From an uncultured Mucilaginibacter sp. (lineage in GTDB: Bacteria; Bacteroidota; Bacteroidia; Sphingobacteriales; Sphingobacteriaceae): a DNA stretch of 5,483 nucleotides. Each line of letters starts with the position of its first letter. Positions within the stretch are counted from its first letter, which is position 1. The notes beneath the pieces were generated by a model. The model was not told the DNA's origin, searched no databases, and saw only the letters and a program-made list of their open reading frames with translations. Below, one piece after another: positions 1 to 5,483 of this stretch. Location: positions 1 to 5,483 of the forward strand of contig NZ_CAMLHX010000099.1 in NCBI RefSeq assembly GCF_946479965.1. Direction: 5' to 3'. Position numbers and translations under genes: made by a program.

Positions 1-2
1 AC

Positions 3-230
3 TTTTATGGATACCTCTATGAGGCTGCGAAACAACTTAAGGACTGCCAGAACTATAAGGGTTACTTCAATCAGGCCATTAAAAAACTCAAGACCGATGA
101 GAACCGGGAGGGATACTACTTCAATAAGGCTTCTAAAAACCTTAAGGCCGGCAAGAACTTTAAGGGATACTTTGGTAAGACTGCAAAAAACTACAAAGCC
201 GGCAAGAACTGTCAGGGATACTTTAGTTAG
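3..230 (+). CDS. 3' end of a repeat protein with 17-residue units (partial, possibly truncated)
   Basis: I do not recognise the protein. Read from base 3, the frame is open from the left edge to TAG at 228-230, about 75 residues. It gives 17-residue units of the form G-Y-F-x-x-A-x-K-x-L-K-A-G-K-N-x-x, rich in Lys, Asn, Tyr and Gly, with Ala and Leu spaced as in amphipathic helices. 17 residues is half of a 34-residue TPR-like unit, but no TPR signature can be claimed. Codons here (GCC, AAC, TAC, AAG, CTC) look ordinary for the window. The competing plus frame (7-294, 95 residues, repeat R-D-T-L-V-R-L) would be about one quarter Arg, nearly all AGA/AGG, which is unlike tsaD or tamB. However, that competing frame spans all units and ends inside unit 6. 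The repeat DNA continues past the TAG at 228 with further in-frame stops, so the gene may have lost its last units. It converges with the small gene at 342-512. Confidence 0.42.
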   Translation, partial: FYGYLYEAAKQLKDCQNYKGYFNQAIKKLKTDENREGYYFNKASKNLKAGKNFKGYFGKTAKNYKAGKNCQGYFS

Positions 231-290
231 AGCCGTTAAAAAGCGCAATACCAGGCCGGCAATAAGGGATACTAGTGTTAGGCTGCCCCG
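9..290. repeat. 51-bp tandem repeat, about 5.5 units
   Basis: Units start at each GGATAC/GGTTAC: 9, 60, 111, 165, 216 and 267. Spacings are 51, 51, 54, 51 and 51 bases; the 54 comes from an extra TAC triplet in the third unit. Conserved pieces are GGATACTT at the unit start, an A-rich middle, and GCCGGCAAGAAC near the end of units 3 and 4. Unit 5 has GCCGGCAA shifted by 6 bases, so indels are multiples of three. The sixth unit is partial and fades after about 290. A period of 17 codons indicates that the repeat is or was protein-coding. The first unit touches the left edge, so the array may extend further left. Confidence 0.9.
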
Positions 291-341
291 GTAAAACCAC
301 GCGGTTAATGAGTATGATCAGCTTGCATACAAAATCTTATC

Positions 342-512
342 CTACTTTCCGCCTGTTTTTACATACATCCACACAATGCCGGCAATAACAGTAATTGCCA
401 ACACTATAAGGCCTATGGTACCTTTACGCTTGTCCTGACGTAAAAGCCATATTAAAAACACAACAAGCGGCAGCACAAATATTGCCCAGAAAATTAATGA
501 AGGTGCGGACAT
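342..512 (-). CDS. Small two-helix membrane protein, 56 residues, function unknown
   Basis: Minus-strand ORF from ATG (512-510) to TAG (344-342). The product starts MSAPSLIFWAIF. Residues about 5-24 form a first hydrophobic segment, R25 to K30 (RQDKRK) form a short basic loop, residues about 33-51 form a second hydrophobic segment (IGLIVLAITVIAGIVWMYV), and the tail is KTGGK. By the positive-inside rule the loop should be cytoplasmic, giving a helical hairpin in the inner membrane. Supporting coding status are a clean start, two well-formed helices split by a charged turn, and ordinary codon use. No Shine-Dalgarno is seen; the leader is an A/T-rich 8-base array ending 5 bases before ATG. It lies 93 bases downstream of tsaD on the same strand, so it could be co-transcribed or separately expressed. 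I do not recognise a family, and similar short hydrophobic proteins are often annotated as hypothetical. Confidence 0.72.
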   Translation of the reverse strand: MSAPSLIFWAIFVLPLVVFLIWLLRQDKRKGTIGLIVLAITVIAGIVWMYVKTGGK

Positions 513-517
513 TTTAA

Positions 518-599
518 TTATTGAATTACTGAATTATTGATTGGCAAAGTTCGTTATTAAATTACTAAACTATTAATCAATAATTCAGTAATTCAATAC
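518..599. repeat. Perfect 24-bp inverted repeat made of 8-base units
   Basis: The left arm at 519-542 and the right arm at 575-598 are exact reverse complements over 24 bases, separated by 32 bases. The left arm is three octamers on the plus strand (TTATTGAA, TTACTGAA, TTATTGAT at 518-541). The right arm is the complement series (ATCAATAA, TTCAGTAA, TTCAATAC at 576-599). The spacer carries three related octamers with A replacing G (TTATTAAA, TTACTAAA, CTATTAAT at 554-577). The element fills the space between the tsaD stop codon and the start of the small membrane-protein gene. A transcript could fold into a long but A/U-only stem; there is no GC-rich stem with a U-run, so a classical terminator is not evident. 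It could end or stabilise the tsaD transcript. Confidence 0.85.
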
Positions 600-605
600 T
601 CAAAA

Positions 606-1607
606 TTAAATCGGCATCCTTGCCAGCGGCGCTACATCTTGCCCGGTAAAGTCTGCTTTTAAATATTTATGGTACCCAGCTATGGCTATCATGCCTGCAT
701 TGTCTGTACAATATTGCATAGCAGGTATAAAATGGTTCCAGCCGTTCTTTTCAGCTAAAGCCTGTAACCCCTGCCTTAAACCTGTATTGGCCGATACGCC
801 ACCTGCCAAAGCTACATCCTTTATACCATATTGCCTCGCGGCTTTTTCAAACTTATTAAGCAGGATGGTCACAATACGCTTTTCAACCGATGCGCAAATA
901 TCATTTAAATTCTCCGCGATAAAATTACGGTTGGCTGCTACATTATCGCGGATAAAATAAAGAATAGAGGTTTTCAACCCACTGAAGCTATAGTCAAACT
1001 CTGCTATCTGCGGTTCGGGGAACTTAAACCTGTCGGCATTGCCCAAACGTGCATACTTATCAATCAGCGGTCCACCGGGATATGGAAGTCCCAGTATTTT
1101 GCTGGTTTTATCCATGGCCTCGCCGGCGGCATCGTCGAGCGTTTGACCAATAATCTCCATATCAAAATAGTCTTTTACCAAAACTATCTGTGTATGCCCG
1201 CCTGATACCGTAAGGCACAAAAAAGGGAACGATGGTTTTTTATCGGCAATAAAATGTGCCAAAACATGCGCCTGCATGTGGTTGATCTCAATAAGCGGGA
1301 TGTTATTTGCCAGCGCAAATGCCTTGGCGAATGACACGCCAACCAGTAAAGAACCCAATAAACCTGGGCCGCGCGTAAAAGCTACAGCATCAATGTCATT
1401 TTTGTTTACTTTTGCGTTTAATAGTGCTTGTTGTACAGCCGGAACTATGTTCTGTTGATGAACCCTTGAGGCAAGCTCAGGGACAACACCTCCGTAAGCT
1501 TCGTGTATGGCCTGGTTGGCAATAACATTGCTTAACACAGCGCCGTCAACACATACGGCTGCCGAGGTATCATCGCAGGAAGATTCTATGGCTAATATTA
1601 TGGGCAT
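606..1607 (-). CDS. tsaD: tRNA N6-adenosine threonylcarbamoyltransferase TsaD
   Basis: TsaD (also called Gcp/YgjD; Kae1 family) transfers the threonylcarbamoyl group from threonylcarbamoyl-AMP to A37 of ANN-decoding tRNAs, making t6A in the cytoplasm. In bacteria it works with TsaB and TsaE, using the product of TsaC/TsaC2; none of those is in the window. The 333-residue product has the usual bacterial length and an ASKHA/Kae1 fold. Visible motifs are N-terminal AIESSCDDTSAAV (6-18), metal-ligand histidines H110 and H114 in INHMQAH, the nucleotide loop SGGHTQ (135-140), PYPGGPLIDK (175-184), SFSGLKT (207-213), AGGVSAN (268-274) and the third metal ligand D302 in CTDNA. No key residue is missing. 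The ATG at 1607-1605 gives the family-typical MPIILAIESSCDDT start; the stop is TAA at 608-606. It is divergent from tamB. No Shine-Dalgarno is seen; an 8-base array ends 6 bases upstream of ATG. Confidence 0.98.
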   Translation of the reverse strand: MPIILAIESSCDDTSAAVCVDGAVLSNVIANQAIHEAYGGVVPELASRVHQQNIVPAVQQALLNAKVNKNDIDAVAFTRGPGLLGSLLVGVSFAKAFALANNIPLIEINHMQAHVLAHFIADKKPSFPFLCLTVSGGHTQIVLVKDYFDMEIIGQTLDDAAGEAMDKTSKILGLPYPGGPLIDKYARLGNADRFKFPEPQIAEFDYSFSGLKTSILYFIRDNVAANRNFIAENLNDICASVEKRIVTILLNKFEKAARQYGIKDVALAGGVSANTGLRQGLQALAEKNGWNHFIPAMQYCTDNAGMIAIAGYHKYLKADFTGQDVAPLARMPI

Positions 1608-1613
1608 TGTTAA

Positions 1614-1645
1614 TTATTGAATTATTGAGTTGCTGAATTATTGAA
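1614..1645. repeat. 8-base tandem array, four units, in the tsaD leader
   Basis: On the plus strand the units are TTATTGAA, TTATTGAG, TTGCTGAA and TTATTGAA, followed by TT. On the tsaD (minus) strand this reads as TTCARTAA-type units ending 6 bases before the tsaD ATG. The first 15 bases (1614-1628) are the exact reverse complement of 1747-1761 in the second array of this intergenic region, so the two could pair in the tsaD leader RNA if transcription begins beyond 1769. The octamer matches that in the element at 518-599. Function is unknown. Confidence 0.85.
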
Positions 1646-1724
1646 TTAAATGCTGTTAAGCAATTAAAAATCGATAATTAGCAATCAATATTAAGTTAAA
1701 TGAGTTATAGTGTTATTAATTAGT

Positions 1725-1741
1725 TGAATGCGTGGCATTCA
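1725..1741. other. Short inverted repeat, 7-bp stem with 3-base loop
   Basis: TGAATGC (1725-1731) and GCATTCA (1735-1741) are exact complements around GTG. It lies in the tsaD-tamB divergent region and overlaps the first four bases of the array at 1738-1769. It is the only stem in this region with notable GC. There is no U-run on either side, so it is not called a terminator. It could be an operator-like palindrome or a leader hairpin, but nothing more supports either reading. Confidence 0.4.
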
Positions 1742-1769
1742 GTAAATCAATAATTCAATAAATCAGTAA
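1738..1769. repeat. 8-base tandem array, four units, just upstream of tamB
   Basis: On the plus strand the units are TTCAGTAA, ATCAATAA, TTCAATAA and ATCAGTAA. They have the same sense relative to tamB as the arrays ahead of the other two genes have relative to theirs. The third unit supplies the TAA (1759-1761) that closes the tamB reading frame upstream, so the true start must lie after 1761. Together with the array at 1614-1645 it forms an inverted pair with a 15-base perfect match. Confidence 0.85.
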
Positions 1770-1781
1770 TTGTTTAAACCG

Positions 1782-1789
1782 CAAAGTTA
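1782..1789 (-). promoter_or_regulatory. Possible Bacteroidota -7 box for tsaD
   Basis: On the minus strand 1789 to 1782 reads TAACTTTG, an exact match to the Bacteroidota -7 consensus TAnnTTTG. Transcription from it would begin near 1775 and give a tsaD leader of about 170 bases, carrying both 8-base arrays and the 1725-1741 hairpin. The companion -33 TTG is not at the expected spacing: the nearest candidate, CAAA on the plus strand at 1803-1806, leaves only 13 bases between the boxes. The box overlaps the presumed first codons of tamB. This is one short motif match and could be chance. Confidence 0.25.
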
Positions 1790-4700
1790 TTAAAAAAGTA
1801 CTCAAAATAGCCCTCGGCATTGTTCTGCTCCTGTTTTTAATGCTGAGCATTTTGCTATTGGTATTTCAGTATCAGCCGGTGCAAACCTGGGCTGCTAAAA
1901 AAGTGACGCATTATCTTTCAGAAAAGCTGGGTACCACGGTTGATATAAAGAGTATTTATATAAAGCCCTTCACATCTGTAGTACTTGAAGATTTTTATGT
2001 GCTGGATAAGCAAAAAGACACGCTTATTCGCACGCCAAAACTTACTGTTGAATTAAATGGATTCTCGCTCTTTTCCAGTATCTCCGAACGCAAAATAGAC
2101 CTTAAACTTATTCAATTAGATAATGGTTCGTTTTATCTTAAAAACCTGCCGGGCAACAAAACCAACTTCAAGTTTATAGTAGATAGCCTTGCATCAAAAG
2201 ACACAACTACCAAGGCTCCCGGAAAACCATGGACACTTATCTTTCAGAAAATAGCAATCAATAACTTCCATTTTAGGTATAAAAACCTGCTAAAAAAGGA
2301 GGCTGTTAAGGGGATGAATTTTGATGATATTGATGTGCGCAACTTTAGTACAGTAGTAAATAACATGGATGTTTACAACCACTATTTTAAGGCGCAGATA
2401 CTTAATCTTACATTAAAAGAGAAAAGCGGATTTAATATTAAAAACCTGACAGCCAATGCCACTGTTGATTCCAACCAGGTATTGGTAGAAAATCTACTGC
2501 TAAAGACGCCCAATTCTACTGTAAAAGACTTTCTGCGCATGCGTTTTAAAACCTTTGACGACATGAAAGACTTTGAAAACAAAGTCCGCGTGGAGGGCCG
2601 GTTTAAATCGTCGCATTTATCATCAAAGGATATCGCATACTTCGCTGATCTGGAAAAAATGAAATTCGAGCTGGATCTTACCGGCCGCATACAAGGCAAG
2701 ATGAACGATCTGCGCGCGAAGGATTTGCTGGTTACCACTGGCCAAGCCACGTTTATTAAGGGCGATTTTAGCTTGAAAGGATTACCGGATTTCGACAAAA
2801 CATTTATGGAGCTCGACTTTGACCAGGTAGCTACCAATAAAAAAGATCTTGACCGTATTATTGCGGGCTTTACCGGCAATAATAAAACCAAAGCGCCGGA
2901 TATTCTTGAAAAATTTGGCAATATCAGTTTTACGGGCAGATTTACGGGACTGCAAAATAACTTTGTTGCCTACGGTAGTTTCAAAACTAAATTGGGGAGG
3001 TTTGATCCGGATATCAACCTTAAAATCGACAAAAACGGGCATCCAAGCTATAGCGGTAAAGTAAACGCATACGATTTTGATTTGGGTACATTGTTAGGTG
3101 AGGCTGAACTGGGTCGCGCTACGTTTAATGCTAACGTTCAGGGCAGTGGTGATAAATTAGAGACGTTGAATGAGAAGGTTACTGCTAAAATTGCGCACAT
3201 TTACTTTAAAGGATACGATTACCATAACGTAGCCGTAAATGGCACTTTTATTGACCAAAAAGTCAGCGGCAAGCTGACAATAAATGATGTAAACGTAAAA
3301 TTTGATGCTAACGGCAGCGTAAACTTAAAATCGGCGCTGCCTGAGTATGATTTTACCGCGCTGATAACAGACGCGCGCCTTAATAAGCTTAAATTACTGG
3401 ATGATACCATTACCATCAGCACGCAAATAAAAACGAAAATAACGGGTAACAGCCTTAAAAATATGCAGGGCGAAGCGCTATTTTCGCCAATCCGCATTGT
3501 TGATCCGCGGAATAATTATTTGCTTGATTCTATATATATCGCCGCTGTGGGTATCGGCGACGTACGTTCTATCAGTTTCCGGTCTGACGCCCTGGATGGA
3601 AGCATAAAGGGAAGTTATGATCTGGCTACTCTTCCATCCTATTTTAAAACAATCGTAAAAAAATATATTCCATCACTGCAAACAAAAATTGTTGAGCCCA
3701 AACCACAAAATTTTGAGTTCAATCTGTCAATTAAAAACCTTGACCCGCTAACAGCGATATTTTTGCCGGAGTTAAAAATACCCGAACGGGGAACTTTTAT
3801 AGGCCGGTTTAATTCTGAAGAAAAAACCGCTACCATTAACGGGTTCATCAAAACTATAAAATACGGCGATATGGTTTTTCACGACTTTATCCTTGACGAA
3901 TCTACGCTTGATCAGTTTATGAGTTTGAATATATCCATGAGTCGGATAGATCTGACCGATAAACTGTATTTGAAGGATGTTGACGTAACCAATTTCCTGA
4001 ACAATGACAGCTTGAAGTTTAACATAAAACTGGCTGACAAGAACGCTACTAACCAGTTGGACCTTTACGGGCGCGTAGCTTTTGGGCGTGATACCGTTGC
4101 CAAATTGGAGATATTACCATCAGACCTGATATTAGAAAACCAGAAGTGGCATGTAGAAGAGGCAGTGAGAGTAGGGCTGCTTGATAACAAAACACAGGTA
4201 ACAGGCTTTGAGTTATCAAACGGTTTGCAAAAGGTAAAGGTAAACGGGTTTATATCTTCATCAACAGATGATAAGCTAAACATTGTTTTTGAGAAGTTTA
4301 ATATGGCTACCTTCAATCAGCTTACCCGGACATCAGACATTGCGTTGCACGGTTTGCTTAACGGTAATGTTGAGCTTTCATCCATCCTTAAATCGCCTGG
4401 TATTGATGCTAAGTTAAAGATCGATTCGCTTAGAATGAATAATACACAGATAGGCGATGCAACCATCGTATCAAACCTTGATAACGCTAAACAGCGGGCT
4501 GCTGTGAATATAGGCATAACCTCTAACGGCCTTAAAACGTTGGATGTAGAAGGGACCTATTTTATAAAAAACGATGCGGACGATGAGCTCGATTTTGATA
4601 TAAAGATGGATAAAACAAGAGCCATTATTTTTGAACCGTTTATTAAAGATCTGGTATCAAATATCAAAGGAACGCTCTCTACCAATCTTAAACTTACCGG

Positions 4701-5483
4701 AACGCCCAAAAGACCCCAGCTTAACGGCGATGTTGAGTTTAACGATATGGGATTAACCGTTAATTACCTTAAAACACCCTATATTTTAAATGATAAGGTA
4801 ACGGTAAAAAATAGCATCATCAACATACAAAAACTCACATTAAAAGATACTGTTGGCGGCACCGGTATCGCAACAGGCAGCGTTAACCTTGCTGATCCGG
4901 GCAATCCTATTATTGATGTAGACCTTGAAGCCAGAAATTTGATGGCCCTTAATACGGTGTTTAAAGACAACCGCATGTACTTTGGCAAGGCCTTCGCCTC
5001 CGGCGATTTCAGCTTTAAAGGCCCGGTTGACAACATGAGCATTAATATTGTTGCAAATACAGAAGAGGGCACTGTATTTAATTTGCCGCTAAATGCTTCA
5101 TCAACTGTTAGCGAATACGACTTTATAAGGTTTGTAAGCCATAAGGATACAGCTAATGCTGTGGTTGATAAAAAGAAAAACTTTAATGGTGTTACACTTA
5201 ACATGGTGTTGAATGTAGACGAGAAAAGCACTGTGATAATAACAACCGATTTAGGCGTATTACAGGGAAGCGGTACCGCGCGTAACCTTACGCTCAATAT
5301 TAATAGTTTGGGCGACTTTGAAATGTTTGGCACATTCAGCATCACAACCGGCAAGTTTGAGTTTACCGCTAAAGACTTTATAAGTAAAAACTTTGTGGTA
5401 AACCAGGGCGGCGATATACGCTGGACCGGTAACCCAGCCGCTGCCGAAATTAATTTAAATGCGGTATATGAAGTACGAACAGA
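1789..5483 (+). CDS. tamB: Translocation/assembly module protein TamB (DUF490), 3' end outside window
   Basis: TamB is an inner-membrane-anchored, periplasm-spanning AsmA-like protein. With an outer-membrane Omp85 partner (TamA; Bacteroidota also have a lipoprotein variant, TamL) it serves outer-membrane biogenesis, with roles proposed in protein insertion and phospholipid transport. The frame is open to the window edge, about 1231 codons. Counting ATT at 1789 as residue 1, K2-K6 is basic and 7-26 is a hydrophobic anchor. A long chain of short beta-strand-like segments follows. The C-terminal DUF490 part shows a G-x-L-x-x-x-L-x-L-x-G-T-P-x-x-P-x-L-x-G motif (about 961-981), then NYLKTPY, GTGIATGSVN, EEGTVFNLPL and DFIRFV, and near the edge DFISKNF and RWTGNPAAAEINL. 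The last portion is missing. The start is uncertain: between the in-frame stop at 1759-1761 and ATG at 1840 there is no ATG, GTG or TTG in frame, and ATG 1840 falls inside the anchor. ATT 1789 (giving MKKVLKIALG) is my placement; TTA 1774 (then NRKVIKKVLK) is another. It is divergent from tsaD. Confidence 0.93.
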   Translation, partial: MKKVLKIALGIVLLLFLMLSILLLVFQYQPVQTWAAKKVTHYLSEKLGTTVDIKSIYIKPFTSVVLEDFYVLDKQKDTLIRTPKLTVELNGFSLFSSISERKIDLKLIQLDNGSFYLKNLPGNKTNFKFIVDSLASKDTTTKAPGKPWTLIFQKIAINNFHFRYKNLLKKEAVKGMNFDDIDVRNFSTVVNNMDVYNHYFKAQILNLTLKEKSGFNIKNLTANATVDSNQVLVENLLLKTPNSTVKDFLRMRFKTFDDMKDFENKVRVEGRFKSSHLSSKDIAYFADLEKMKFELDLTGRIQGKMNDLRAKDLLVTTGQATFIKGDFSLKGLPDFDKTFMELDFDQVATNKKDLDRIIAGFTGNNKTKAPDILEKFGNISFTGRFTGLQNNFVAYGSFKTKLGRFDPDINLKIDKNGHPSYSGKVNAYDFDLGTLLGEAELGRATFNANVQGSGDKLETLNEKVTAKIAHIYFKGYDYHNVAVNGTFIDQKVSGKLTINDVNVKFDANGSVNLKSALPEYDFTALITDARLNKLKLLDDTITISTQIKTKITGNSLKNMQGEALFSPIRIVDPRNNYLLDSIYIAAVGIGDVRSISFRSDALDGSIKGSYDLATLPSYFKTIVKKYIPSLQTKIVEPKPQNFEFNLSIKNLDPLTAIFLPELKIPERGTFIGRFNSEEKTATINGFIKTIKYGDMVFHDFILDESTLDQFMSLNISMSRIDLTDKLYLKDVDVTNFLNNDSLKFNIKLADKNATNQLDLYGRVAFGRDTVAKLEILPSDLILENQKWHVEEAVRVGLLDNKTQVTGFELSNGLQKVKVNGFISSSTDDKLNIVFEKFNMATFNQLTRTSDIALHGLLNGNVELSSILKSPGIDAKLKIDSLRMNNTQIGDATIVSNLDNAKQRAAVNIGITSNGLKTLDVEGTYFIKNDADDELDFDIKMDKTRAIIFEPFIKDLVSNIKGTLSTNLKLTGTPKRPQLNGDVEFNDMGLTVNYLKTPYILNDKVTVKNSIINIQKLTLKDTVGGTGIATGSVNLADPGNPIIDVDLEARNLMALNTVFKDNRMYFGKAFASGDFSFKGPVDNMSINIVANTEEGTVFNLPLNASSTVSEYDFIRFVSHKDTANAVVDKKKNFNGVTLNMVLNVDEKSTVIITTDLGVLQGSGTARNLTLNINSLGDFEMFGTFSITTGKFEFTAKDFISKNFVVNQGGDIRWTGNPAAAEINLNAVYEVRT

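Noticed and set aside
7..294. 95-residue Arg-rich plus-strand ORF over the tandem repeat
   Set aside because: About one quarter of residues are Arg, almost all AGA/AGG, unlike the other genes. A repeat whose period is a multiple of three often keeps several frames open. It is retained as an alternative in the entry for 3-230, not called separately.
312..330. GTATG/CATAC hairpin between the convergent gene ends as a terminator
   Set aside because: The stem is only 5 bp with a 9-base loop and no U-run on either strand.
254..388. Shared 11-mer GCCGGCAATAA in the tandem repeat (254-264) and in the 56-residue gene (378-388), as evidence that the repeat came from that gene
   Set aside because: The match does not extend convincingly on either side; one short shared word is too little to claim common origin.
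601..608. TAATTTTG on the minus strand, matching the TAnnTTTG -7 box, as a promoter for the 56-residue gene
   Set aside because: No TTG is present at the -33 distance, and the match falls on the tsaD stop codon in A/T-rich DNA where such matches arise by chance.
682..960. 92-residue plus-strand ORF
   Set aside because: It is antisense to the tsaD coding region that carries the conserved AGGVSAN and CTDNA motifs.
1700..1745. Two tiny plus-strand ORFs upstream of tamB (ATG 1700, 7 residues; ATG 1728, 5 residues) as regulatory leader peptides
   Set aside because: They are very short, have no run of regulatory codons and no coupling to a recognisable tamB start; expected by chance.
2382..2921. 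179-residue minus-strand ORF
   Set aside because: It lies antisense within the well-supported tamB frame; its Ser/Leu-rich sequence shows no recognisable motif.
4779..5354. 191-residue minus-strand ORF
   Set aside because: It is antisense to the conserved DUF490 part of tamB and shows no family motif.

Overview
The window looks like chromosomal DNA of a Bacteroidota bacterium, most likely of the Sphingobacteriaceae (Mucilaginibacter/Pedobacter-like). The reasons are moderate-to-low GC, genes without Shine-Dalgarno sequences but with A/T-rich leaders, and a TamB protein of the Bacteroidota type. The genus is an inference from style, not from a database match.

Layout: (1) Positions 1-294 hold a tandem repeat with a 51-base (17-codon) period. 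It contains what is probably the 3' end of a plus-strand gene entering from the left; the frame I favour stops at 230 although repeat units continue to about 290. (2) 342-512, minus strand, encodes a 56-residue two-helix membrane protein of unknown function. (3) 518-599 is an A/T-rich intergenic element built from 8-base units and forming a perfect 24-bp inverted repeat. (4) 606-1607, minus strand, is a complete tsaD, the catalytic subunit of tRNA t6A37 synthesis. (5) 1608-1788 is a divergent intergenic region with two more 8-base arrays. (6) From about 1789 to the right edge runs one long plus-strand gene, tamB (DUF490 family), with no stop before the window ends.

The genes are mainly housekeeping: TsaD acts in the cytoplasm on tRNA, and TamB spans the periplasm and serves outer-membrane biogenesis. 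They share a divergent intergenic region rather than a pathway. The unusual material is non-coding or borderline. Arrays of an 8-base unit (TTCARTAA in the sense of the gene) lie just upstream of the start region of all three recognisable genes. The tamB reading frame has no ATG, GTG or TTG ahead of its membrane anchor. The left-edge repeat stays open in more than one frame. I found no CRISPR array, tRNA, rRNA, transposase or recognisable defence system.
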